Below the pieces are notes generated by a model. It saw nothing but the letters and a program-made list of their open reading frames with translations, was not told the DNA's origin and searched no databases. Shown piece by piece: positions 18,414-26,591 of a stretch of 64,000 nt of DNA. Each line of letters opens with the position of its first letter. The first letter of the stretch is position 1. The stretch is from Gloeocapsa sp. PCC 7428. GTDB taxonomy: Bacteria > Cyanobacteriota > Cyanobacteriia > Cyanobacteriales > Chroococcidiopsidaceae. Position numbers and translations under genes: made by a program. The stretch spans positions 2,542,001 through 2,606,000 of the forward strand of contig NC_019745.1 of assembly GCF_000317555.1 (NCBI RefSeq). The letters run 5' to 3'.

Positions 18414-18449
18414 CTTTGCAAAGGAGCGATCGCTCTTACTTTGCAAAAG
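18414..18449 (-). terminator. Compound palindrome downstream of the siderophore-binding protein gene
   Basis: CTTTGCAAAG (18414-18423), GAGCGATCGCTC (18424-18435) and CTTTGCAAAAG (18439-18449) give a HIP1-centred stem flanked by two pairing arms. It begins 7 bases beyond the stop codon of the fecB-like gene, so it is probably the 3' end of the receptor/binding-protein transcript. It has no long T-run. Confidence 0.55.
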
Positions 18450-18456
18450 AATAGAA

Positions 18457-19422
18457 TTAAGGTGTATTTACCAAGTATTTAAACAAGTCATCAACGATCA
18501 TATTAATGGCAAAATAAGCTGCATCATGCCAATGTGTACCTACGAAATAGACTTGATTGCGTTGAACTACTTCGAGTTGTCGCCATAAGGGTCTTTGTTT
18601 GAGCTTCTCTAGCGCTTTCTTGTCATTCTCTGGTTCCCAAGTCAAAAAGAAAAGAACATCTCCATCAATATCAGCGATCTTTTCTTCCGAAATATTTTCG
18701 ACATAAAAGAAATCTCCTTGCTGTGCTGGCGGACGTTGCAGCCCGACATCGTTGAGAACCGTTCCTGAAAAATGCTGTTGTCCGTATGCCCAAATTCCGT
18801 ATTGTGAACTTGTACTGGCAACGGAGACTACGAGGGAGTGACGGTTTCCTAACGCTTGTTTGAGTTTTTCAATTCTTTGCCAATAGTCATTTATCAATTT
18901 CTGGCTGACATCTTCTTTACCTAATACCTGAGCAAGTTCTTCTAATTGCTCTTTCCAAGAAGGAGGCGGATAAGGGATGTTCAAGATAACTGTAGGCGCG
19001 ATCTGAGATAGCTGATTGTAGATAGTCTTCGAGTAATAAAAGTTACCCAAAATCAAGTCGGGTTTAAGTTGTAACATTTTTTCGATACTGGGAGCTTCAT
19101 ATCCGCCAACCGATTCAATGCCATCGATTTTACCTTGAAGATAACTCGGTAGCGGCAGGTCTGATGCAAACACCGATGCGATCGGTTTGACACCTAATGC
19201 CAAACTGTTAGCTAAAGTATCTTCTCTCAGGACAATAATTCGTTGCGGGTTACGAGGAACGCAAGTTTCACCCATTGTATGTTTGACAATGCGGCAGTTT
19301 TCGGCTTGCGGTTGGTTATTTGTTACGCGGGTAGTGTTAACGCTATTGCAAGCTATAAGTATTGTTGCGGTTAAGATTCCCAAGACAAGCCAATAAACGA
19401 AGCGGCGAACAGAAATTCTCAT
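18457..19422 (-). CDS. Ferric-siderophore ABC transporter substrate-binding lipoprotein (FecB/FepB type)
   Basis: This 321-residue protein has a lipoprotein signal with Cys25 in ILIAC. A class III periplasmic binding fold follows: NPQRIIVLRED, IEKMLQLKPDLILGN near 115, a long central helix around 165-190, and VYFVGTHWHDAAYFAINMIVDDL at the end. It should hand ferric siderophore from the outer-membrane receptor to an inner-membrane FecCD-type permease. It follows the TonB receptor gene by 11 bases and is almost certainly in the same operon. Permease and ATPase genes are absent from the window. Confidence 0.9.
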   Translation of the reverse strand: MRISVRRFVYWLVLGILTATILIACNSVNTTRVTNNQPQAENCRIVKHTMGETCVPRNPQRIIVLREDTLANSLALGVKPIASVFASDLPLPSYLQGKIDGIESVGGYEAPSIEKMLQLKPDLILGNFYYSKTIYNQLSQIAPTVILNIPYPPPSWKEQLEELAQVLGKEDVSQKLINDYWQRIEKLKQALGNRHSLVVSVASTSSQYGIWAYGQQHFSGTVLNDVGLQRPPAQQGDFFYVENISEEKIADIDGDVLFFLTWEPENDKKALEKLKQRPLWRQLEVVQRNQVYFVGTHWHDAAYFAINMIVDDLFKYLVNTP

Positions 19423-19433
19423 GACTATCTAAC

Positions 19434-22082
19434 TCAAAACTGCCAAGAAACAGTTCCCAGCACAGTGAAAGGAGCACCCCGATTGACAAAAGTTCCAGAG
19501 CCGTAATCACTAGTATAATTTTCTACATCAAACAGGTTGCGGAAATTTACAGCAGCACGGAAGCGATCGCGCTCATAAAAAATTGCTGCGTCAGTGCGGA
19601 AGAAGCTAGGTAACTCCACTGTGTTGGCATTATCCGCCCATCGTTCGCCAAGATAGTACACACCTACACCAAACCCCAAACCTTGCAAATCACCATCTTG
19701 AATTCTATAAGTTGTCCATAGACTAAACGAGTGTTCTGGAGCAGAATACCGTCGATTTCCCTCTATTGTTGGATCGTTGTCTTCGGTAATTCTGGCATCG
19801 GTGTAGGCATAGCCTCCAATAATATTCCATCCTGGTGTCATCTCGCCACTAATATCCAACTCGACACCTCGGCTTCGTTGCCTTCCCGTTTGCACTGAAA
19901 AGACTGGATTGTTCGGATCAGGAGTTGTCACATTCGAGCGAGTTAAATCGTATAAGGCAAGGTTGGCTGAAAGTTGGTCAGTGATGTCGGCTCGGATGCC
20001 TACTTCATACTGTGTTCCTCGTTCTGGGCGGAATGTATCTCCACCCGCAGCAATACCGATCGTCGGTGCAAACGAGCGAGCATAACTAGCATAAAGAGAA
20101 ATCGGCGGTAGGGGTTGATAGACAATGCCCACTCGTGGACTAAATGCGGTATCTGATTGACTAGTTTCTTCATCTGCTAGTCGATCGTCCTGGGTTTCCT
20201 CAAAGAAATCAACTCGTCCACCCAACAACAGTTTAAGATTTTCTGCGATCGCAATTTGATCTTGGAGATAGACTCCAAATGTGCCTCTAGTCGTAAAGCT
20301 GTCTGTCGAAAGTTGTCCTGTAGGATTTACAGTTTGATCGAACACAGGGTTAAAGATGTCTACAGGTTGAGCATCTCCAAATTCATAGTTGAGGTCTGTT
20401 GTATTTTGATTTAGACTAAAGCCAATAAGAAGTTGATGTTCAATTGTACCTGTGTTAAATGTGCCAAGTAGATTGGTATCCAGATTAAAGTTATTGTAAA
20501 ATTGGCTGCCAATTAGAAAGCCTCGGTTGAGAGTACGGTTATCATCAGCCAGGCTATCGTAGAAGATAATCGGTTCTCCGTTATTATTATCATCAGCATA
20601 AAATGTGTAACGGAAGGCATTACGCAACCTCCAGTTATTATTAAAACGATGCTCTAAGCGATATCCAATTCTGCCATTAATCCTCTGTTCATTGTTTAAA
20701 GGACCTGCGGCGTTGAAACTGCGGCTGACTTCCCCATTGGGGTTTTCTAATACAGTGCCTAAAATCGGTTGAGCTTCTCGTCCATTTTGCTCCAAAATAT
20801 TGACATCGCCTTCGATAACAAGGTCGGTGTTTTGACTGAATCTCAGCGCCAGACTCGGAGCGATAAAAGTTTCAGTATTTTCATCAAAATCTAGAAAACT
20901 ATTGTAGTTGCGATAGCTAACAATCAAGCGATAGAGAAGCATTCCCGTATCATCCAAAGGTCCAGAGAGATCGATTACACCTTGATAGTCGTTATAGCTG
21001 CCAGCTGTCGCACTCACTTCGTAGAACGGGTAACTTAACGGTTGTCGAGTCACAACATTGATGGTGCCACTAATAGATCCAGTTTCGCCATATAAAGCAG
21101 CAGCAGGTCCTCTCAACACTTCCAAACGTTCCGCATTGACAAAACTACCATCACTAGAAATTTGTGGATCGGGAATGCCATTGATTAGAAAGCCGCCGTA
21201 AGTTTCAAAGCCTCGGATAGTAAAGTAGTCTCTGCCGCTAGCAGGGCTAACAATTGAGGTAATGCCAGCAGTATTTTCCAAGCCTTCTGTAATACTTCTT
21301 GCTTGGCGATCCTGTAACACTTGTTGTGGAATGACTTGAATCGACTGGGGGATATCGCGCAGAGGTGTATCGGTTCTTGTGCCTACACTGGCATTGGGTA
21401 CGCGATAGCCATCTTGTTCTCCTGTTACTAAAATTTCAATCGGCTCATCTTCAGCAGGTGGCTGTTGTGCAGAAGGTACAGGCGCGATTGCACCTATAAT
21501 TAAACCGCGATCGCTATCAAATAACTCAATGGTTGGTAGTGCGGTTTCACCGATAATCGATACTCGCACAGTATTAGCATCAAAATTTGTAACTGTGATT
21601 TCTGTAATTCCGGTAACTGGTTTTTCTGAGCGAAATGTAAAAGAATCACCAATAGGTAAACGCAGTTGAGCATTCGGAATATCTGCAATATAGTTGTTGC
21701 CACTGCTGCGGTTTGTTACTTGCAATTGTTCGCCGAAAGGAGTTTGTAAAATGACCTCGACACCTTGATCGGTAGGAACTGCTTCGACTTCGGTAATTTG
21801 TACTAAAGACGGAGTATTGGTTGGCGATTGCGAAAGTAATTCTTTAACACTTGTAGCTGGAAATGGGGTTTCACGGATTCTTCTAATTTTTGTTTCTGTG
21901 ACAACTGCGTTCTTTTCCGATTCAAGTGCTTGTACGGGTTGAATAAAGACACTATTGATACCTCCTAGCGCACTCACTACCAACCAAAAATAGATGTTGA
22001 GTGAATACGCTTTTCTTACGCTATGCGATCGCACGCAGCATTTACCACCAAAAACCAACCGCCAATTCATACCACTCCCCAT
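19434..22082 (-). CDS. TonB-dependent siderophore receptor with N-terminal AMIN domain
   Basis: This 882-residue outer-membrane receptor has a signal segment near residues 28-52. An AMIN-type domain spans about 93-200 (VQITEVEAVPTDQGVEVILQTP) and is typical of cyanobacterial receptors. The plug covers about 215-350 (IPQSIQVIPQQVLQDRQA, the classical siderophore-receptor plug motif, and LRGPAALYGETG). The beta-barrel extends to the terminal aromatic VLGTVSWQF. It imports ferric siderophores with TonB/ExbBD energy. It is the first gene of the operon with the binding lipoprotein. A perfect inverted repeat upstream is a candidate operator. Confidence 0.93.
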   Translation of the reverse strand: MGSGMNWRLVFGGKCCVRSHSVRKAYSLNIYFWLVVSALGGINSVFIQPVQALESEKNAVVTETKIRRIRETPFPATSVKELLSQSPTNTPSLVQITEVEAVPTDQGVEVILQTPFGEQLQVTNRSSGNNYIADIPNAQLRLPIGDSFTFRSEKPVTGITEITVTNFDANTVRVSIIGETALPTIELFDSDRGLIIGAIAPVPSAQQPPAEDEPIEILVTGEQDGYRVPNASVGTRTDTPLRDIPQSIQVIPQQVLQDRQARSITEGLENTAGITSIVSPASGRDYFTIRGFETYGGFLINGIPDPQISSDGSFVNAERLEVLRGPAAALYGETGSISGTINVVTRQPLSYPFYEVSATAGSYNDYQGVIDLSGPLDDTGMLLYRLIVSYRNYNSFLDFDENTETFIAPSLALRFSQNTDLVIEGDVNILEQNGREAQPILGTVLENPNGEVSRSFNAAGPLNNEQRINGRIGYRLEHRFNNNWRLRNAFRYTFYADDNNNGEPIIFYDSLADDNRTLNRGFLIGSQFYNNFNLDTNLLGTFNTGTIEHQLLIGFSLNQNTTDLNYEFGDAQPVDIFNPVFDQTVNPTGQLSTDSFTTRGTFGVYLQDQIAIAENLKLLLGGRVDFFEETQDDRLADEETSQSDTAFSPRVGIVYQPLPPISLYASYARSFAPTIGIAAGGDTFRPERGTQYEVGIRADITDQLSANLALYDLTRSNVTTPDPNNPVFSVQTGRQRSRGVELDISGEMTPGWNIIGGYAYTDARITEDNDPTIEGNRRYSAPEHSFSLWTTYRIQDGDLQGLGFGVGVYYLGERWADNANTVELPSFFRTDAAIFYERDRFRAAVNFRNLFDVENYTSDYGSGTFVNRGAPFTVLGTVSWQF

Positions 22083-22099
22083 ACAGCTAAAATTATGGC

Positions 22100-22128
22100 T
22101 TATTGCAGATTTTTCTTAGTTGCAATAA
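22100..22128 (-). promoter_or_regulatory. Candidate operator upstream of the TonB receptor
   Basis: TTATTGCA (22100-22107) and TGCAATAA (22121-22128) are perfect 8-bp inverted arms, 18-46 bases upstream of the receptor start. The half-site with flank, GTTGCAATAA, recurs at 24241-24250 just upstream of the AraC regulator gene. This suggests a site for that regulator or for Fur; the identity of the binding protein is inference. Confidence 0.5.
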
Positions 22129-22190
22129 CCCAAAGTGTAGAGAAGTTCAATAAGTTGAGTCTATCCTGAAACCGTCTTACGTCCCGATAC

Positions 22191-22241
22191 AAGCTTTTTG
22201 CTCAAAAAACATTCGCGCGGGGTGATGCCATGGCGATTCAT
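22191..22241 (-). pseudogene. Remnant of an AraC-family C-terminus
   Basis: The minus strand reads NRHGITPRECFLSKK, matching the end of the nearby AraC regulator (KFGITPREFSGKK). Only about 16 residues remain and a stop lies just upstream. It appears to be the tail of a former second PchR-type regulator that sat directly in front of the receptor gene. Confidence 0.65.
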
Positions 22242-22310
22242 TAGCTAACCTTGGCAAATATCAGAAGATTATTTTATTGATGCGATGTCTAGACGATCGT
22301 TGCATTCCGC

Positions 22311-22679
22311 TTAGGTGAAAACCGCATCAAATCCTAACTCAATGAAGATAGCCTTTCTAATAGCATTCCAACATTTATCTTTTATTTCGCCTTGTTTACG
22401 CTTAATTCGACTAGCATCCACAGCCCTCATCTGACTTAGGCAAACATCGCGATCTTTATCTAAACCATTGCGCTAAGTAGCCTTTATGTTAACTACAAAG
22501 GGGAAAGTCTTTGCCCCTGGTAGAATTGGCGCAATAATTGTAGTAGGACTATTTTGATTTCCGATGTCATTTTGCAGAATCAAGCAAGGTCGCCCTTTAT
22601 CTGTTTCACTACCTACCACAGGCTTCAGATCGACCCACCATATATCACCGCGCTTGTAGATTAACTGACCGTTAGGCAT
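22311..22679 (-). pseudogene. MazF/PemK-type toxin, interrupted by one in-frame TAG
   Basis: The N-terminal 68 residues (YKRGDIWWVDLKP, GSETDKGRPCLILQND, TTIIAPILP) are those of a MazF/PemK endoribonuclease. The frame then meets TAG at 22473-22475 and continues in the same frame with RNGLDKDRDVCLSQMRAVD and IKDKCWNAIRKA to TAA at 22311. Together they make 122 codons, the normal size. MazF toxins cleave mRNA; the truncated 68-residue product lacks the conserved second half and is probably inactive. The start overlaps the original stop of the antitoxin gene, the usual TA arrangement. Confidence 0.85.
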
Positions 22680-22896
22680 CTAATCCATCACCTACGGTAA
22701 CATCTCAAACAGTAATTTCTTCTAAGAATTCAGGATCTTTCAATTGCTCTTTGTATGCATCTTCTAATTCCTTTAGAAGACTTTTTTTCTTTTCTCTAAG
22801 AAGAATTTTATTAATATATTGACTGCGATTCTTAGAAGACCGATCCACAAACTCTAAAACTTCTTCATCCAGTGTAATATTAATTTTCTTACTCAT
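22672..22896 (-). pseudogene. Ribbon-helix-helix antitoxin (MazE-like), cut short by an in-frame TGA
   Basis: An N-terminal DNA-binding segment, INITLDEEVLEFVDR...SQYIN, is followed by a charged helix. The frame stops at TGA 22705-22707 after 63 residues, then continues DVTVGDGLDA to TAA at 22672-22674, overlapping the toxin ATG by 8 bases. Related antitoxins carry WD before xxVGDG, so TGG probably became TGA. The 63-residue product may still bind DNA and may still bind toxin in part. Decay of both genes by point mutation suggests the pair is dead. Confidence 0.75.
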
Positions 22897-23215
22897 AACT
22901 CTAAATTTTGTCGGATAAATATGTAGGATTATTTTATCATACTATCTGATTTCAATTGACGCTACTCAGTCACAAGCGTGTCACTAAACTCAACTTATTA
23001 GACTTCTTGCATGAATCACAAACGCCCTCTGACTGAAGTCAGGGGCTACTCAAGCAAAGTGTACTTTCGTACACTGAAGCAAGACTTTTATCAATAAGTT
23101 CACAAGAGAGAAAAGTGAACAGCGGTGTTCATGAATGATTTAGAACTACTATATTAACCAATTACCAATTACCAATTTTGATATTACATTTATTTTTAAC
23201 CATCTACTTATTAAC
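22897..23215. other. Intergenic region with repeat elements
   Basis: This region holds the upstream part of the antitoxin gene, the 102-bp repeat (22999-23100), an inverted copy of the 18284 repeat (23134-23154) and short CCAATTACCAATTACCAATT tandem motifs near 23160. No gene is seen. Confidence 0.6.
22999..23100 (+). repeat. 102-bp interspersed repeat, copy 1 (MITE-like)
   Basis: This stretch is identical to 48910-49011 except for one A/G difference. It begins TAGACTTCTTGCATG and ends GCAAGACTTTTATCAATAAGTT, so the ends are imperfectly inverted relative to each other (CTTATTAGACTTCTTGC outside and GCAAGACTTTTATCAATAAG inside). An internal hairpin GTGTAC-TTTC-GTACAC and the CTGACTGAAGTCAG palindrome are present. 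It has no coding capacity. Confidence 0.85.
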
Positions 23216-24214
23216 TCATAAAGGAACACGCTTTTTGCCCGAAAATTCGCGCGGTGTGATGCCAAACTTGCGCTTAAATGCAGCCGCAAAGTGTCCTAAA
23301 TGAGCGTATCCTACAATATTAGCGACTTCGGCAACAGTTAAATTATGCTCGCGTAACAGTTGCCGTGCGTGTTCCATGCGTTGATTTGTTAAATAACCAA
23401 ATACCGTTGTGCCAAAAAGTATCTGAAATCCTCTTTGCAGCGAACTCTCACTGATACCTACCCGTTGCGCTAATTCTGATAATAACGGTGGGTTTTCTAA
23501 ACGAGAAAGTAGAATTTCCTTGGCATAATGAATTTTGGCGATCGTTTCTTTCTTTAAGCGCGGTGACGATTGCCTTCCCGCAGCGTCTTGCCCACCTTCT
23601 AAAAAAGGCACCAACTGCAACGCGATCAATTCTATAACTTTACTCTGCAAATATATCCGCTTAGCAGTTCCTTGGTGAGGACAATTAATAATTTGCTGCG
23701 CGACTCTTTTTACTTCTACATTCGCTTTGGGAAAAAGTAATGTCTGCCAGTCGTTTTCTTTTGCCAAAAATTTCAACTGAGGTAGCATTCCACCATCTTC
23801 TCCTGGAAAGAAAGTCGCTAGCAACTTTGGCGGCATTTCTATTTCAATACCTACAGTTCTTTTAAACTGGCGAAATAACACCTCAAATTTACGTTGTACC
23901 CCACCACCAGAGATAAAACTATTATCTTCTCCAACTAACCCATAAGAATGCGTGTACTCCCCTAAAGTTATGACCCCAAACTGGAGAGGATGGTTATTAA
24001 CGGAAGTTTTAATGAATACGTCATGATGAAATTGTTGATCGTCAATATTCAGCCAAAGGTCAGGATATACCTCAATCTGTCGATAGTAGCCTTTACCAAG
24101 TTGTTTGGGTATTTGGTAAATATACTCAGATTCTATGGACACGTTGCACGTACTATTTTGTTCGTTTTCTAGTAGTTCAAAGTAGTCATCGTCTGTCAAG
24201 GTGATTGTCATCAC
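23216..24214 (-). CDS. AraC-family transcriptional regulator, PchR type
   Basis: This 332-residue protein has an N-terminal ligand-binding half (LGKGYYRQIEVYPDLWLNI and SGGGVQRKFEV) typical of PchR-like siderophore sensors. The C-terminal double helix-turn-helix spans about residues 230-330 (LLSELAQRVGISESSLQRGFQILFG, TVAEVANIVGYAHLGHFAAAFKRKFGITPREF). In pseudomonads PchR activates siderophore receptor and synthesis genes when bound to the ferric siderophore. The position behind the TonB receptor operon and a shared upstream motif suggest it controls that operon. Confidence 0.9.
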   Translation of the reverse strand: MMTITLTDDDYFELLENEQNSTCNVSIESEYIYQIPKQLGKGYYRQIEVYPDLWLNIDDQQFHHDVFIKTSVNNHPLQFGVITLGEYTHSYGLVGEDNSFISGGGVQRKFEVLFRQFKRTVGIEIEMPPKLLATFFPGEDGGMLPQLKFLAKENDWQTLLFPKANVEVKRVAQQIINCPHQGTAKRIYLQSKVIELIALQLVPFLEGGQDAAGRQSSPRLKKETIAKIHYAKEILLSRLENPPLLSELAQRVGISESSLQRGFQILFGTTVFGYLTNQRMEHARQLLREHNLTVAEVANIVGYAHLGHFAAAFKRKFGITPREFSGKKRVPL

Positions 24215-24240
24215 TAGCTCTTAAAAATTAATGATAACTA

Positions 24241-24250
24241 GTTGCAATAA
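24241..24250 (-). promoter_or_regulatory. GTTGCAATAA motif upstream of the AraC regulator
   Basis: The same 10-mer lies in the inverted repeat upstream of the TonB receptor (22120-22129), in the same orientation relative to its gene. Here it is 27-36 bases before the regulator's start and adjoins the palindromic AACTAGTT. It is a candidate auto-regulatory half-site. Confidence 0.4.
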
Positions 24251-24321
24251 TTTTAGCGGATGGGAATGCTTAGGACAATGCGCGATCGTAGGTTAAGTAG
24301 ACAAATAATCTAAAATGCTTC

Positions 24322-25057
24322 ATGCGCCGCGACTCAATCTTTTATCAACTGTTTCAACAATCTCCTACTTTACTGTTTGAGCTATTGACAAATCCACCAA
24401 TTAATGCAGTAGAGTACCGCTTTGATTCGGTAGCAGTTAAAGAACCCAAGTTTGAGATCGATGGGGTGTTTTTACCACCCGAAAACGACGGTGCAGGAGT
24501 CGTGTATTTCTGTGTTGGCGAAGCCTGCCGGAGGCACGGTACAATTCCAAAAAGATGAGATGCTCTACGAACGAGTCATTGCCGAATCATCGTTATCCTT
24601 CTACCGCAACCGTGCTCGATTTAGCGACTGGCAAGCGGTAATTATCTACCTCTCACAAAATGTCGAACAAAGCGATCTTTATCCGCATCGCTCATTTCTT
24701 AATGGTGGACAAGTTCATCGTGTGTATTTAGATGAGTTGGGTGATATTCGTACTTTACCGCTGAACGTAGCCTTGATGGTATTGACGACAGTAGAGGAAG
24801 CAATTGCACCACAAGAAGCAAGATATTTGTTAAACCGAACTCGTCAAGAACAACCGCAACCAACAACACAAGTGATAATAGAGATGATGACAACGATCAT
24901 CGCGTACAAGTTTGTTCGCGCAGTGTGTGCGTAGCACAAACAATTAAATCGACAAGAGGTAGAAGTGATGCTGGGAATCACGCTGAAACACCCAAGTTTA
25001 CAGGCTTGGTTAGAAGCGCGATCGCATGATGCAGATATTGCCCAAGCGGATGACTAA
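24322..25057 (+). pseudogene. DUF2887/Rpn-family nuclease broken by two small insertions
   Basis: The first frame reads RRDSIFYQLFQQSPTLLFELL ... FEIDGVFLPPEN ... GVVYFC. A net +22-base insertion at about 24515-24537 (TTGGCGAAGCCTGCCGGAGG core) then shifts the frame. The protein resumes as VQFQKDEMLYERVIAES ... DWQAVIIYLSQ ... VHRVYLDELG ... ARYLLNRTRQE. A second, 24-base insertion at about 24914-24937 keeps frame but brings in a TAG, after which KQLNRQEVEVMLGITLK and the C-terminus follow to 25057. Without the insertions it would be a normal member of this cyanobacterial family. Confidence 0.85.
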
Positions 25058-25091
25058 TTCTGCCAAAAAATGCGATCGCGCCGCATTTTAC

Positions 25092-25466
25092 CTATCGACT
25101 CATTGTTGGAATCTTGGCAATACTCACTTCTTGTAACACTTGCGGAAACTGCTGCCAAGGTATATTTCCTGTTTTGCTCTTTAAATACAGTTCGCCAAAC
25201 TGAAGTAACGCAGCGGCAGTGTCATCCGCAGGTACGTTGGTGAATAGATAAGTCGGTTTACCAGGCGCGGAAAAAGCAACGGCGCAGGGAGAACTGCACG
25301 TCCACAAGCATCCCACTGGCTGAATTCTCAGATACTTACACTGCGTTTGTTCAGCACTTAAGGCGTTGAGTTGTTCGATTAAACGAGTACCGTCAGCAAC
25401 TTGATTTTCTGGCAATTCTTCAGAAGAACGGTTACAAGATTTACAGACAAGTAGGCAAGTAGGCAT
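25092..25466 (-). CDS. DUF1636 metal-binding (ferredoxin-like) protein
   Basis: This 124-residue protein has CKSCNRSSEE at the N-terminus and VGCLWTCSSPCAVAFSAPGKPTYLF in the middle, giving a cysteine set like thioredoxin-like 2Fe-2S ferredoxins. DUF1636 proteins often sit beside siderophore or cobalt uptake genes in cyanobacteria. Here it is about 880 bases downstream of the PchR-type regulator, with the broken Rpn gene in between, so it probably belongs to the same iron-response block. The catalytic role is unknown. Confidence 0.8.
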   Translation of the reverse strand: MPTCLLVCKSCNRSSEELPENQVADGTRLIEQLNALSAEQTQCKYLRIQPVGCLWTCSSPCAVAFSAPGKPTYLFTNVPADDTAAALLQFGELYLKSKTGNIPWQQFPQVLQEVSIAKIPTMSR

Positions 25467-25576
25467 AATTGTGTATCACAAGTGTCTAATGTGGAAAAAT
25501 AGGTAATAGGTAAATGGTAATCGAGTTAGCGTAAGCTTGCGTTGATAATCAATAGCTTATGGCTTAGCTTCGAGCG

Positions 25577-25915
25577 CTACATATAAATTTTCCTACAGTT
25601 AGTCATTATATTTATTCGACTCCAACTTGTTCTATCGATAACTAAATAGAGATTTGGCTGCTCCGAAAAAGTTAGAGATAACCAAGTTTGAACAATGGGA
25701 AACCACAGTGTCTCAATCTTCAATAAGGGAAATGATAAATATATTTGTAATTGTTTCCGTCTACTTTCAAATAAAATTGGGAAAGGCAAAGCAGTAGCTA
25801 TTTTTTCTAGGCTGACTTCTTTCACAGCTTGCACTACGTTAATCAGAAGATTTAACAACAACTGGGTAGGCTTCAGTTGATTTTCTAGGTGTGTTTGGTA
25901 CAATGAAGGTAGCAT
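25577..25915 (-). mobile_element. IS4-family transposase, N-terminal fragment
   Basis: The 112 residues match the start of a cyanobacterial IS4-type transposase: MLPSLYQTHLENQ, VVQAVKEVSLEKIATALPFPI, SRRKQLQIYLS, and the first catalytic Asp strand in YLVIDRTSW. After INIM the family sequence is lost and the frame ends at 25577. At least two thirds of the gene, including the other DDE residues, is missing, so this is a dead fragment. Confidence 0.8.
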
Positions 25916-25924
25916 TTTATTAAT

Positions 25925-25963
25925 AGATAGGTCTTGTTGAGAATAACTGACCTATCTTTTTTT
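25925..25963 (+). terminator. Hairpin with T-run at the edge of the IS4 fragment
   Basis: AGATAGGTC (25925-25933) and GACCTATCT (25949-25957) form a perfect 9-bp stem followed on the + strand by a T-run. No + strand gene feeds it. It lies just upstream of the transposase start, so it probably protects the insertion element from outside transcription. Confidence 0.6.
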
Positions 25964-25993
25964 ACCATAATTCGGTCAAAACATTGCGCTGTC

Positions 25994-26591
25994 TCAATTG
26001 TGGGTTGCTTGTCGCCCCGTCAGGTAAAGCACAACTCCTACTGCGTATAAATTAGAAGTAGGTAAAAAGTGACCATAAAATTGTTCAGGTGCCATATATG
26101 CTGGCGCTCTTAAATTAATTTCTGTGTATTTTTCTTGGCTTAGTCGTGTAATTCCAAAATCAGCAAGACACGCCATCCAACCTGTTTCATTCTGATGTAG
26201 TAGTATGTTCTCTGGCTTAATATCACAGTGTCTAATACCGCTGTTGTGCGCGTGTTCTAAACCAGAGAGAACATCTGCAATTATTTTTAAGCTTTGAAGT
26301 AAGCTGAGTGAGCTATTTGATTGCATGAAATGGCGTAAATTACCACCATTCCAATAATCCAATACTAAGTAGCGTCCTTTCTCTGTGTGTTCAATACCCT
26401 GACGACTAATAATATTAGGATGTTGTAATCTTGCTAAAATTTTTATTCTCGAAGAAATTTATAAGTAGATAAGCTTTTTTTGTCGAACTCTTTAATGGTC
26501 ACTAAGCTTTCTGTTGGTATATGAACTGCCTTAAAAACACGTCCAAACTGTCCTTTTCCTAACAAATCTAAGTTTAATATTGAGAATTCAT
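25994..26591 (-). pseudogene. Serine/threonine protein kinase, frameshifted and truncated
   Basis: Across frames the minus strand gives a kinase N-lobe: LLGKGQFGRVFKAVH, TIKEFDKKSLSTYKFLRE, HPNII, GRYLVLDYWNGGNLRHF. The C-lobe follows: HCDIKPENIL (Cys in place of Arg in HRD), LADFGITR, APAYMAPEQF. One base is missing near the start (around 26580) and another in the A-run near 26446. The gene ends at RQATHN instead of completing the C-lobe. Its ATG (26589-26591) overlaps the stop of the preceding coiled-coil gene, so they were one operon. Confidence 0.8.
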
